The notes under the pieces are model-generated. The model saw only the letters and a list, made by a program, of their open reading frames with translations. It was not told the origin of the DNA and made no database searches. Of a stretch of 64,000 bases of DNA, positions 24,657 through 32,799 are shown piece after piece (the first letter of the stretch is position 1; every line of letters starts with the position of its first letter). The stretch is taken from the NCBI GenBank assembly GCA_050255995.1, contig JBFWIM010000001.1, positions 3,019 to 67,018 of the forward strand. The letters are read 5' to 3'. Source of the DNA: Intestinibacillus sp050255995. GTDB lineage: Bacteria; Bacillota; Clostridia; Oscillospirales; Butyricicoccaceae. Position numbers and translations under genes: made by a program.

Positions 24657-25073
24657 ATGAAAAAGTTCTTACAGGAGTTCAGGGATTTCGCCCTGCGCGG
24701 CAACGTGATGGATCTGGCCGTCGGCGTCATCATCGGCGCGGCGTTTCAGGCGATTGTCAAGTCGCTGACTGACGACATCATTTCTCCGGTTCTCGGCCTG
24801 TTCACCGGAAAGAATTTCAGTGATCTCGCAGTGGATGCGTTCGGCGCGACCATCCGTTACGGCGCGTTTATTACGGCGGTCATCAATTTTTTGATTATGG
24901 CGTTTCTGGTCTTCCTGCTGGTGAAGGGCATGAACCGTCTGGCGACGCTTGGCCGCCGCAAGACGGAGGCGGCGCCCGCTGCCCCCACGACCAAGGTCTG
25001 CCCCTACTGCCGCAGTGAAATCGACATCGCGGCGACCCGCTGCCCGCACTGCACCTCCCAGCTGGAGGAATGA
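24657..25073 (+). CDS. mscL: Large-conductance mechanosensitive channel MscL with C-terminal zinc ribbon
   Basis: Releases osmolytes on hypo-osmotic shock. Residues 1-100 are a standard MscL: KKFLQEFRDFALRGNVMDLAVGVIIGAAF (S1 and first helix) and a second helix ITAVINFLIMAFLVFLLVKGMN. After a short Ala/Pro linker the tail has CPYCRSEIDIAATRCPHC, a C-x2-C ... C-x2-C zinc ribbon not present in the E. coli channel. GAGGGGAA precedes the ATG. Confidence 0.95.
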   Translation: MKKFLQEFRDFALRGNVMDLAVGVIIGAAFQAIVKSLTDDIISPVLGLFTGKNFSDLAVDAFGATIRYGAFITAVINFLIMAFLVFLLVKGMNRLATLGRRKTEAAPAAPTTKVCPYCRSEIDIAATRCPHCTSQLEE

Positions 25074-25104
25074 GCGGCGCGGTAAAAATTTAATTCTGCA
25101 GGAC

Positions 25105-25141
25105 AAAGGCCCGCTTCGTCTGAAGACGAAGCGGGCCTTTT
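25105..25141. terminator. Terminator between mscL and the sigma-like operon
   Basis: A 16-bp stem (aaaggcccgcttcgtc and its complement) with loop TGAA and a T6 run; convergent genes on both sides. Confidence 0.92.
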
Positions 25142-25146
25142 TTGCG

Positions 25147-25458
25147 TCAACCGTCGAACGGCAGCGGCTGGCACGCGAGATTATAGGCGAGCAAACGGCG
25201 CAGCCGGGTCTTTGCACGTTGCAAATGGCGGCATACCGCGGAGGGCGACACCCCCCAGCGCACGGCAATCTGCCGCTGGGACAGTCCCTCCAGATAATGC
25301 AGGCAAAGCGCTTCGTGCTGGCGTGCGGTCAGTTCGTCCTGCATTGCCCGGAAAAAGGCTGTCCGGAAGGCGGCGCGCCAGGCCGAATTGTCGCCTGCGG
25401 CGGACGCCTCATAGCGCAGCAGCGCCTCGCGCTCAAGAGCAGCGTCCGACAGCGCCAT
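25147..25458 (-). CDS. Small sigma-70 region-4-like (HTH) protein
   Basis: 103 residues. The second half, ELTARQHEALCLHYLEGLSQRQIAVRWGVSPSAVCRHLQRAKTRLRRLL, is a clear sigma region 4 / ECF-type helix-turn-helix. There is no recognisable region 2, so it is unlikely to be a full sigma factor; it may be a regulator using a sigma-4 fold, as in some phage and transposon operons. It overlaps the preceding gene by 26 bases. The two genes share a promoter with two SOS-box matches. Confidence 0.8.
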   Translation of the reverse strand: MALSDAALEREALLRYEASAAGDNSAWRAAFRTAFFRAMQDELTARQHEALCLHYLEGLSQRQIAVRWGVSPSAVCRHLQRAKTRLRRLLAYNLACQPLPFDG

Positions 25459-25669
25459 GGCTTTCCCTCTGGTCGTAATAGTGCTGCATGTCGTAAGCGG
25501 CACGGCGGCTTTCGCCCAGCATCCCGTAGAGCGTGCCGATGCGCTTTTTCAGCCTGCGGCGCAGCTCCAGCTGACGGGTGTTCTGCAGCCTGCAGCGCAG
25601 CTGGATGATGCGCAACTCAATCAGCGCGCCATTGACGCGGTATTCCTGCGCCATCTGTTGTAAAGTCAT
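25433..25669 (-). CDS. Hypothetical helical protein in the sigma-like operon (78 aa)
   Basis: 78 residues, highly charged and helical (QEYRVNGALIELRIIQLRCRL, LELRRRLKKRIGTLYGML), likely a coiled coil. Not recognised. AAGGAGG precedes the ATG at 25669. Its 3' end overlaps the sigma-like gene in another frame, suggesting translational coupling and joint function. Confidence 0.7.
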   Translation of the reverse strand: MTLQQMAQEYRVNGALIELRIIQLRCRLQNTRQLELRRRLKKRIGTLYGMLGESRRAAYDMQHYYDQRESHGAVGRCS

Positions 25670-25690
25670 GCAAATACCTCCTTGCAGTTA

Positions 25691-25738
25691 GAACGGATGT
25701 TTGAATATAATAATAACATCAAACGTATGTTCCGTCAA
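25691..25738 (-). promoter_or_regulatory. Promoter with two SOS-box-like operators
   Basis: Minus-strand TTGACG (25733-25738), 17 bp, TATTAT (25710-25715). GAACATACGTTT (minus strand, 25721-25732) fills the spacer next to the -35, and GAACGGATGTTT (plus strand, 25691-25702) covers the expected start point. Both cores obey the Gram-positive LexA pattern GAACRNRYGTTY, the same element found at recA in this window. The two are also arranged as an imperfect inverted repeat, so a dedicated repressor is an alternative. Confidence 0.7.
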
Positions 25739-25740
25739 GT

Positions 25741-25777
25741 AAAAAAAGAAAGCCCCCGCACCGCCAGGGTACGGGGG
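25741..25777 (-). terminator. Terminator after citrate synthase
   Basis: Minus-strand stem CCCCCGTACC / GGTGCGGGGG with loop CTGG, followed by CTTTCTTTTTTT. Confidence 0.88.
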
Positions 25778-25789
25778 AACAAAAGCGCT

Positions 25790-27163
25790 TTATGTACGTT
25801 CGATCAGCGGGACATACTGCTTGGGCTTGTGACGCATCGGCTTATAAGCCGGACGAATAATTTTGCCGCCGAGGACGAGCTCCTCCATGCGGTGCGCCAT
25901 CCAGCCCACAATGCGCGCCGTGGCAAACAGCGGGGTGAACATTTCGCGCGGGATGCCGAGCATGGTATATACCAGACCGGAATACAGGTCGACGTTGGCG
26001 CAGATGGTTTTCACGCCCTCGCCCCGGATTTCCGCAAACGCGCGGGGAGTGAGCTTTTCAACGAGCTCGACCAGATTGAACTCGCGGACGTAGCCGTTCT
26101 CCTGCGCAAGGGGACGCGCGCCTTCCTTGAGCGCGACGGCGCGCGGATCGCTCAGGGTGTAAACCGCGTGGCCCATGCCGTAGATCAGGCCGGAGCGGTC
26201 GGCCGCCTCGCGGCGCAGGATTTTGAGCAGGTACTGATACACCTCGTCTTCGTCCTCCCAGTCTTTGACATGCGCCTGAATATCGTCAAACATGTTCATG
26301 ACCTTGAGGTTTGCGCCGCCGTGGCGCGGACCCTTGAGCGCGCCGACCGCCGCGGCAATCGCGGAATAGGTGTCGGTACCGGAGGAGGACGAAACGCGCG
26401 CGGCAAACGCCGAGTTGTTGCCGCCGCCGTGCTCGGCATGGATCACCAGGCAGCGGTCGAGCAGGTACGCCTCCTGCATGGTGTACTGGCCGTCCGGACG
26501 GATGAGCGTAAGAATGTTTTCCGCTGTGGACAGATTCTTGTCCGGCAGGTGCAGGTGCATGCTTGCGTTATCAAAATAGCGGCGCTTGACCTGATAGGCG
26601 TGCGAGATGATGATCGGGAAGCGGGAGATGAGCCCAATGCCCTGGCGCATGACGTTCTCAATTGTGGTGTCGTCCGGGTTGGGGTCGTAAGAATAGAGCG
26701 AGAGCGTAGCGCTCGCGAGCTTGTTCATGATGTCGCGGCTGGGCGCGCGCATTAGCACGTCCTCGGTGAAATTGTCGGGCAGGTTGCGGGAATCCGCAAT
26801 GGCGGTTTCAAACGCCTCAAGCTCCGCCGGACTGGGCAGCGCGCCGCACATCAGCAGGTAGCCGACCTCGCTGAAGCCGAAACGGTTTTCGCGTTCAAAC
26901 CCGTCCAGAAGATCGTACAGGTTAATGCCGCGATAGGTCAGGCGGCCTTCGATCGGTTCGCGTTCGCCCTCGTTGACAATATAGCCGTGCACGTTGCTGA
27001 CACGGGTCACACCCGCGAGCACGCCGGTGCCGTCCGCATTGCGCAGGCCGCGCTTAATACCGTAACGGCCGAACAGCTCAGGATCCACCTGGGAATTTTC
27101 CCGGAAGTGGCCGCATAGGTTGTCTATGAGCTTCGGATCCATGTGCTTCATGATTTCCTGCAT
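25790..27163 (-). CDS. Citrate synthase
   Basis: Condenses acetyl-CoA and oxaloacetate, 457 residues. Active-site regions are visible: CLVIHAEHGGGNNSAF (first catalytic His), LKGPRHGGAN (second His region) and GMGHAVYTLSDPRA with the later catalytic Asp segment. The long N-terminal part (to about residue 60) is typical of the clostridial citrate/2-methylcitrate synthase-like form. GGAG lies 9 bases before the ATG. It stands alone; no aconitase or isocitrate dehydrogenase gene is adjacent. Confidence 0.93.
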   Translation of the reverse strand: MQEIMKHMDPKLIDNLCGHFRENSQVDPELFGRYGIKRGLRNADGTGVLAGVTRVSNVHGYIVNEGEREPIEGRLTYRGINLYDLLDGFERENRFGFSEVGYLLMCGALPSPAELEAFETAIADSRNLPDNFTEDVLMRAPSRDIMNKLASATLSLYSYDPNPDDTTIENVMRQGIGLISRFPIIISHAYQVKRRYFDNASMHLHLPDKNLSTAENILTLIRPDGQYTMQEAYLLDRCLVIHAEHGGGNNSAFAARVSSSSGTDTYSAIAAAVGALKGPRHGGANLKVMNMFDDIQAHVKDWEDEDEVYQYLLKILRREAADRSGLIYGMGHAVYTLSDPRAVALKEGARPLAQENGYVREFNLVELVEKLTPRAFAEIRGEGVKTICANVDLYSGLVYTMLGIPREMFTPLFATARIVGWMAHRMEELVLGGKIIRPAYKPMRHKPKQYVPLIERT

Positions 27164-27217
27164 GCTTCATTACTCCTTCAGAGATTAAAAAGTCGGTGTA
27201 AAACCGATAATGAATTT

Positions 27218-27246
27218 ATTTTACTCCTATCTTGCATATCTGTCAA
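27218..27246 (-). promoter_or_regulatory. Citrate synthase promoter
   Basis: Minus-strand TTGACA (27241-27246), 17 bp, TAAAAT (27218-27223). The short leader contains a small hairpin TCGGT/ACCGA followed by CTTTTT. Confidence 0.75.
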
Positions 27247-27297
27247 TTTGTGAATTGTATAAAAATTTCCGGCCGTAGGCCGCAGGAGGAAGAAAAA

Positions 27298-28371
27298 ATG
27301 AAGAAATTGCTTTCACTCGGGCTGGTACTGCTGACAATCGTCTATGCACTCCCGCTGGTCTATAATCGCTATTACGACGGCATAGACGCGCAGATTTCGC
27401 AGGATAGTCTGCCTGTGACTGCAGAAACAAATCTGCCCAAGGAAGCGGATCAAAGCGGCGCGGACACGCAGAGCGGGACGGCGGAGTCCGGCAGTCCGGC
27501 GCAGGGCGAAAAAACCACCGTCACTGACCAGAGCAGCATCCGCGTTCTGGTAGACGGGGAGGTGCGCACGATGCCGCTGGAGACCTATGTCGCGGGCGTG
27601 GTCGCGGCGGAAATCTCGCCAACCTTCCCACCCGACGCGCTGCGCGCCCAGGCGGTCGCCGCACGCACCTACGCGGTCTATAAAATGGAGTCGGGCAATC
27701 CGCCGGCCGAACACAAGGGCGCGGATGTGTGCGACGACTACCACCACTGCACCGCCTATATGGATCTGACGGCCTCGGCCGCGGCGCGCTGGGGCGGCAA
27801 GGCGGACACCTACGAAAATGCGATTGAGCAGGCGGTTAAGGATACGGCCGGGGAGATTCTCACTGTGAACGATAAGCCCATCGTGGCGGTGTTTTCCGCC
27901 GCATCCGGCCCAAAGACCGAGTCCGCGGGCGACGTTTGGGGCAGCAATATCTCCTATTTGCAGTCGGTCGTAAGCCCGGGCGGTGACGCCTGCCCCAAAT
28001 ATAACGCCGAGGTGACGGTAGAGGCTGCGGAATTCCGGGAAAAGGTCAAGAAGACCTTCCCGACCGCCGACGTATCGGGCGCGCCCTCTACCTGGTTCAA
28101 GGCCTCCGTGCGTTCGAATGCCGGCGGCGTGAAGACGGTGACGCTCGGCGGCGTGCGTGTCGAGGGCACGGCGGTGCGCGAGCTGTTTGCACTGAACTCC
28201 ACAAACTTTACGCTCACGACAACGGAGGACAACATCACCTTTCACACGGTGGGCTACGGGCACGGCGTCGGCCTGTCACAGTACGGCGCCAAGTATATGG
28301 CGGAGCACGGCAGCAGCTATCAGGATATTCTGACGCATTATTTCACCGGTGCAAAAATAACAAAAATTTGA
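27298..28371 (+). CDS. spoIID: SpoIID/LytB-domain protein (stage II sporulation protein D)
   Basis: Lytic transglycosylase of forespore engulfment. 357 residues from the ATG at 27298 (AGGAGGA upstream): N-terminal membrane anchor (about 4-22), a Ser/Thr-rich linker, then the SpoIID domain with VLVDGEVRTMPLETYVAGVVAAEISPTFP, LRAQAVAARTYAVYKM, the zinc-type CDDYHHC segment and the C-terminal VGYGHGVGLSQYGAKYMAEHG motif. A spoIIQ-like gene follows, as in many clostridia, which supports a sporulation role. Confidence 0.9.
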   Translation: MKKLLSLGLVLLTIVYALPLVYNRYYDGIDAQISQDSLPVTAETNLPKEADQSGADTQSGTAESGSPAQGEKTTVTDQSSIRVLVDGEVRTMPLETYVAGVVAAEISPTFPPDALRAQAVAARTYAVYKMESGNPPAEHKGADVCDDYHHCTAYMDLTASAAARWGGKADTYENAIEQAVKDTAGEILTVNDKPIVAVFSAASGPKTESAGDVWGSNISYLQSVVSPGGDACPKYNAEVTVEAAEFREKVKKTFPTADVSGAPSTWFKASVRSNAGGVKTVTLGGVRVEGTAVRELFALNSTNFTLTTTEDNITFHTVGYGHGVGLSQYGAKYMAEHGSSYQDILTHYFTGAKITKI

Positions 28372-28427
28372 AATTCCCGGTATAGGCTTCCGGAGCCGCG
28401 GCAATACTAACTTCGGAGGTGCAAATT

Positions 28428-29216
28428 ATGCGAAAATCAACAAGAAATCCGGCGGCGGACTTCTTTGAGGACAAGGGATTTTACATAATCCTGTTCCTTT
28501 GCGTCGCCGCAATCGGAATCTCGGGTTATGTATTGTTCTTCACGCCGAAGTCCCCTGCGGCGGAAAGGATTGACACGGCGGTCTATGAGCCGACCGTGAT
28601 GCCAAGCGATATTGCGCCCGCAGCGGGCAACGAGGACAATATTCCGGTAGAGGGTTCATCGGAAAGCGGGGCGGAGGATAACGCCGAAAGCGAGACCGAA
28701 CCGCAGCCGCAGGCCGGGCAGCCGTCCTCCACAACGGAACAGGCGGATACGGCCGCCGCTCCGACGGTCACACAGCCGAGCGCGCCTGTCTTCGTGCGTC
28801 CGGTGTCAGGCGCGGTAAGCGTGCCGTATTCCGACGAAGAACTGGTCTATCAGGCCACCTTCGGCGACTGGCGAACCCACATGGGTACGGACTACGCCGC
28901 CAAGCTGGGCGACCGGGTCTACGCGATAACGGACGGCACCGTGGAAGACGTCTATACCGACGCGCTCAACGGGCCGTGCGTCAGGCTGAAGCATGCGGAT
29001 GGCCTGGAGACGCTGTATATGGGCCTGGGAGAAAAGGTCAAGGTCAAAAAGGGACAGGCTGTTAAGGCCGGAGACGTGATCGGCGTGGTGGACAACACCA
29101 ACCTGGCGGAAAGCGCACAGGAGCCGCATCTGCATGTCGAGGCCTTCCGCGACGGCAAGCATATTGACCCCGAAAGCCTGCTGACATCCGGCGCTGCCGA
29201 CGATTCTCCGGAATAA
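28428..29216 (+). CDS. spoIIQ: SpoIIQ-like M23 peptidase-domain protein
   Basis: 262 residues: cytoplasmic tail, one membrane helix (about 15-38), a Glu/Thr-rich linker and an M23 (LytM) domain. HMGTDYAAKLGD retains the first zinc-site pattern HxxxD, and PHLHVEAF retains HxH, so zinc binding is plausible, as in clostridial SpoIIQ, unlike B. subtilis SpoIIQ which lost a ligand. The ATG at 28428 follows CGGAGGT. SpoIIQ bridges forespore and mother cell with SpoIIIAH; pairing with spoIID supports the call. Confidence 0.87.
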   Translation: MRKSTRNPAADFFEDKGFYIILFLCVAAIGISGYVLFFTPKSPAAERIDTAVYEPTVMPSDIAPAAGNEDNIPVEGSSESGAEDNAESETEPQPQAGQPSSTTEQADTAAAPTVTQPSAPVFVRPVSGAVSVPYSDEELVYQATFGDWRTHMGTDYAAKLGDRVYAITDGTVEDVYTDALNGPCVRLKHADGLETLYMGLGEKVKVKKGQAVKAGDVIGVVDNTNLAESAQEPHLHVEAFRDGKHIDPESLLTSGAADDSPE

Positions 29217-29229
29217 ACGGCACGCGGGT

Positions 29230-29271
29230 AAATATAAAAAGCGCACCCTTTAGGGTGCGCTTTTTATATTT
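29230..29271. terminator. Perfect 20-bp bidirectional terminator
   Basis: A perfect 20-bp inverted repeat (aaatataaaaagcgcaccct and its complement) with a 2-base loop. It ends spoIIQ (+), and its last bases overlap the stop codon of the convergent EAL gene. Confidence 0.92.
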
Positions 29272-31054
29272 ACTTTTCGAAGGGGAAAGGCCGGAAGGTG
29301 ATTTCAGGCTGGAAGTCGTCGATGGGTACCGGACGGGAGAATACATAGCCCTGTACCATGTCACAGCCGATCTGGTGCAGGAAAGACACCATTTCAAAAG
29401 CTTCCACGCCCTCCGCTACCACGCGCATGCCAAGCGTCTTTGCCATTGCAATGATGCTTGAGACGATGGCGCGGTCACGCTGTGCGGTCAGGCCGTTCTG
29501 GAAAAAAGCCATATCGAGTTTGAGAACGTCGACGAAAAGGTCTTTGAGAACGTTGAGCGAGGAGTACCCCGAGCCGAAATCGTCCATGCCGACGAGGAAA
29601 CCGTTTTCCCGCAGCGCCGCCGATACGCGGCCGATTTTCGCAATGTTTTCGACCATGACCGTCTCAGTGCACTCCAGCTCCAGCAGGCCGTCCGGCAGGC
29701 CGTAGCTCCGGCGAATGTGGGTGTACCGCTCGACAAAATCGGATTGGAACAGGCTGAGCCGCGATACATTGACCGCAACCTTGAACAGCGACAGGCCGGC
29801 GTCCCGCCGTGCCGCGAGGTACGCGCACACCGCCTCAAAAACATAGCGGTCAAGCTCGACGATAAAGCCGTTTTTTTCAAAAAGGGGAATAAAGTCGTTC
29901 GGCGTTGTCAGACCGTCCTCTGGTCGGTTCCAGCGGACCAGTGCCTCCGCGCCGACCACATGGCAGCCGTTTTGAATATCCACCTGCGCCTGTAGATAGA
30001 TCACAAACTCATGCGCTGAGAGGGCATATTCCATGTCGGCTTCCATGGATTTTTCGCGGATTACACGCTGCCGCATTTCCTCGGAATAAAAGACGATGCG
30101 GCTGCCGCCAAGGGCTTTGATGGTCTTTTGCGCCATGTTCGCGCGGTCGATCATGTCTTCGATACCGAGCTCATCGCCGCCACACGCCACGCAGTACACG
30201 CCGCAAACCAGCTCCAGCCGGAATTTCTGGCTTTTCAGCTCGCTGAATTCCGAGAGGCGGTGCTCCAGCGCGTAAAAACGCTCAACCAGCGTCTCACGCC
30301 CTTCACATTTTAGCAGAGCGACAAAGTTGTCCGCGGAGACGCGTGCAAAGCTCTCCTCCTTGTCACAGTCCGAGGCGAATGAATCCGCGAGGAACTGCAG
30401 AACATGGTCGCCGATGTTATAGCCGTAGATATCGTTGACGTATTTGAAATTCTTTACGTCACAATAAAGCAGCCCATAGCGAGCTTTGCTCGAAGAAAGC
30501 AGCAGATTGGCCGCGGTTTTTTTGAAGAAGGAGAAATTGCTGTACCCGGTCAGCGGATCGTATTCCGCGCGGTAGGCCAGCACGCGCTGCGCAGCAACCG
30601 CTTCATGCACGTTGTTAATCGTGATAAGAATGCCGGAGAGCGCGCCCGCGGGGCTGAACAGGTTCGAGCGCATGACACGGTACCAAAGATAATGGCCGTC
30701 CGTACGCCGGAGGCGCAGCGTCATGTCGGCGTCATGTCCCAGCAGCGTGCCGTAAACCTCGGCGACGCGCGGCCAATCCTCGGGGTGTACGTCGCATTCA
30801 AGGAACAACCGGCCTACAGGCTCATCCCCAAGGCCGGCCGCAAAAGAAAACTGCTGTGCGTCCGGAGATAAATAGATGTGCCCGCTCGCAATGTTCCACT
30901 CGGCAATAATGGTGCGCGTCTGCCGAAGCAGGATGCGGCAGCGTTTGTCATGCAGCAGACATCCCGTATCGCCGCCGTCCCCAAAAACAGGAATTGGCAT
31001 GGGGGAGGTGGTAGGGATATCCTTATTATTCATTTGATGTTGTTGTTCGGACAT
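29270..31054 (-). CDS. PAS-degenerate GGDEF-EAL protein, predicted c-di-GMP phosphodiesterase
   Basis: 594 residues: a PAS-like sensor region (about 40-150, with ending LFSPAGALSGILITINNVHE), a GGDEF-fold domain (about 160-320) whose signature is replaced by SADNF (codons near 30322-30337), and an EAL domain with EALVRWN (near 29929-29953), LECTETVMVENI, DDFGSGYSSLN and the late VVAEGVE. Catalytic residues of EAL look intact, so it probably degrades c-di-GMP, with the dead GGDEF domain as a possible GTP sensor. No membrane segment is seen. Ribosome-site quality at 31054 is weak. Confidence 0.9.
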   Translation of the reverse strand: MSEQQHQMNNKDIPTTSPMPIPVFGDGGDTGCLLHDKRCRILLRQTRTIIAEWNIASGHIYLSPDAQQFSFAAGLGDEPVGRLFLECDVHPEDWPRVAEVYGTLLGHDADMTLRLRRTDGHYLWYRVMRSNLFSPAGALSGILITINNVHEAVAAQRVLAYRAEYDPLTGYSNFSFFKKTAANLLLSSSKARYGLLYCDVKNFKYVNDIYGYNIGDHVLQFLADSFASDCDKEESFARVSADNFVALLKCEGRETLVERFYALEHRLSEFSELKSQKFRLELVCGVYCVACGGDELGIEDMIDRANMAQKTIKALGGSRIVFYSEEMRQRVIREKSMEADMEYALSAHEFVIYLQAQVDIQNGCHVVGAEALVRWNRPEDGLTTPNDFIPLFEKNGFIVELDRYVFEAVCAYLAARRDAGLSLFKVAVNVSRLSLFQSDFVERYTHIRRSYGLPDGLLELECTETVMVENIAKIGRVSAALRENGFLVGMDDFGSGYSSLNVLKDLFVDVLKLDMAFFQNGLTAQRDRAIVSSIIAMAKTLGMRVVAEGVEAFEMVSFLHQIGCDMVQGYVFSRPVPIDDFQPEITFRPFPFEK

Positions 31055-31087
31055 AGCATATCACCATGGTACACGGAGAAGAATTGC

Positions 31088-31117
31088 AGAAAGCGTCGAG
31101 AATGGTCGACGCTTTCT
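31088..31117. repeat. 12-bp perfect inverted repeat in the 5' region of the EAL gene
   Basis: AGAAAGCGTCGA (31088-31099) and TCGACGCTTTCT (31106-31117) with a 6-base loop, 34 bases before the EAL start. No T-run follows, so it is either an operator or an mRNA hairpin. A minus-strand TACAAT lies further upstream as a possible -10. Confidence 0.6.
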
Positions 31118-31353
31118 GACATGTGTTGTTACCATTGTATCATGTGATTCAGGAAAAGTATACGCTTCAATCAGAAGTTTTACATTTTTGTGTAACTCAA
31201 CCATAGATATCGACAATTTCCGCACGGATTGACGCCTTACCATGCAAAATACCTTAAAAAATCATAAATTAATTAAGTTTTTCTTTAGGAAATTAAAGGG
31301 TGCACCCGTGAATGGCCGTGTAACCTGGAATCCCGAACTTCAACTATTTTCCT
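31118..31353. other. AT-rich gene-free stretch
   Basis: No supportable gene. The part 31200-31350 is clearly more AT-rich than its surroundings and contains the palindrome GGGTGCACCC near 31298. A 73-codon plus-strand frame here lacks a ribosome site and runs into the end of the GluQ-RS gene. Confidence 0.4.
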
Positions 31354-32319
31354 TTAAAGATGCGCGGAATCGGCCAAAGCACGGTAAATTCTTTCGCCCA
31401 TCAGAACATCGACGTTCGGTAACAAATCGACGGAAAATCTCGGAATCAGCGAATTTGCGGTAACCGGAGCGGGATATGGAAGCAGACCGGCGAAATGTGC
31501 CAAATGACCAAGAAGCGGTTCGGGAGAAGGGCAGCGCGCGCGCAGTGCACCCAGATCAAGGTCGCGGTCTCGTTTGGACAGGCGGCGGCCGTCCGGAGCA
31601 AGCAGCAGCGGAATGTGGGAAAAGCCGGGCGGCGTCAGGCCGAGCTGACGGTACAGATAAAGCTGGCGCGGGGTGGAGTCCAGCAGATCGCGTCCGCGCA
31701 GCACCTCGGTCACGCCCTGCGCGGCATCGTCCACAACGACGGCGAGCTGATAGGCATACACCCCGTCCGACCGGCGCAGGATAAAATCTCCGGTGGAACG
31801 CGCGAGGTTTTCCGAGTAGAAGCCCTGCAGACCGTCCCGAAAGCCGATGTCCTCATCCGGTACGCGCAGACGCCAGGCCGGGGTACGGTTCAGGCTGCGC
31901 CGTCTCACCTCGTCCGCGGATAGATCCCGGCAGGTTCCGGCATAGACAGTCCGTCCGTCCGAAAGGTGCGGCGCGCTGGCGGCGTGCAGCTCGGCGCGGG
32001 TGCAGAAGCAGGGATAGGCCAGTCCCTGCGCGCGCAGCGTTTCAAATGCGGCGGCATATACAGAACTGCGGGTGGACTGAAAATAGGAAGAGCCCCCCGC
32101 GGCGCCGCCCTCATCCCAGGTAAGGCCGAGCCAGCGCAGGTCATCTTCAAGCTGGGCGGCATATTCCGGGCGGCAGCGCGCGGGGTCGAGATCCTCGATG
32201 CGCAGCACCATACGCCCGCCCTGGGAACGGACAGACAGCCAGGCAAGCAGCGCGCAGAAAACATTGCCCAGATGCATGCGCCCGCTGGGGGAGGGCGCGA
32301 AGCGTCCGGTCACGGTCAT
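31354..32319 (-). CDS. gluQ: Glutamyl-Q tRNA(Asp) synthetase (GluQ-RS)
   Basis: Truncated glutamyl-tRNA synthetase paralogue that attaches glutamate to queuosine in tRNA-Asp. 321 residues, lacking the anticodon-binding domain, as expected. GRFAPSPSGRMHLGN contains the HIGH-like motif; RIEDLDPARCRPEY is the typical second block, and RLSKRDRDLDL replaces KMSKS. GGAGG precedes the ATG. It is the last gene of a five-gene minus-strand run. Confidence 0.93.
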   Translation of the reverse strand: MTVTGRFAPSPSGRMHLGNVFCALLAWLSVRSQGGRMVLRIEDLDPARCRPEYAAQLEDDLRWLGLTWDEGGAAGGSSYFQSTRSSVYAAAFETLRAQGLAYPCFCTRAELHAASAPHLSDGRTVYAGTCRDLSADEVRRRSLNRTPAWRLRVPDEDIGFRDGLQGFYSENLARSTGDFILRRSDGVYAYQLAVVVDDAAQGVTEVLRGRDLLDSTPRQLYLYRQLGLTPPGFSHIPLLLAPDGRRLSKRDRDLDLGALRARCPSPEPLLGHLAHFAGLLPYPAPVTANSLIPRFSVDLLPNVDVLMGERIYRALADSAHL

Positions 32320-32331
32320 ATGGGTTTCCTC

Positions 32332-32799
32332 CTATTGTACGTTTGGTGCGGAAGAGCCGGCCGAAGCGCTGATTTTATGCGGACGGCCGCTGGCGTACAG
32401 CTCGGCGCGAATGGCGGAGAACATGGTTTCCGCCATGTTCATCAGCCGCTGCACCTGACGCTCGGTCAACTCAAAGGGCAAGTCGGTGGGGTACCGCGTT
32501 TCAATATACAGGTTGTTGAGCGCGGCGCTTTCGTCCAGATATTCGGCAAACGACCGGTCGACCTGCACGGCCTGACGGCAGAGATAGGTCAGGTTATGGC
32601 CGTCGAAATGCCGTCCGGTTTTAAACAGCAAATAGCCCTTCAGCGCTTTTTCGATGGCCTGCTGGCAGTGGAAAGCGGTCATCGGCGGGTCGCCGCCCCA
32701 GGTCAGCAGAATACGGGCAGCCTGCAGGTCGGAGAGCGCTTTGTCCAGCCATTTGTAGTAGAACATGCTGTCGCCGCCGCCTCTACGGCTTCTGCTCAT
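32332..32799 (-). CDS. HEPN-domain protein (partner of the MNT-like gene)
   Basis: 155 residues. WLDKALSDLQAARILL, FHCQQAIEKALKGYLLFKTG and a later helix with RYPTDLPFE match the HEPN fold (helical, nucleotide/RNA-binding; toxin in HEPN-MNT systems). It overlaps the upstream MNT-like gene by 17 bases in another frame. A shorter start at 32766 (GAGGCGG upstream) is possible. The C-terminal R-x4-6-H RNase motif is not obvious, so toxicity is uncertain. Confidence 0.82.
   Translation of the reverse strand: MSRSRRGGGDSMFYYKWLDKALSDLQAARILLTWGGDPPMTAFHCQQAIEKALKGYLLFKTGRHFDGHNLTYLCRQAVQVDRSFAEYLDESAALNNLYIETRYPTDLPFELTERQVQRLMNMAETMFSAIRAELYASGRPHKISASAGSSAPNVQ

Noticed and set aside
31242..31463. 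A 73-codon plus-strand frame in the AT-rich gap
   Set aside because: No ribosome site and its second half is antisense to the end of gluQ.
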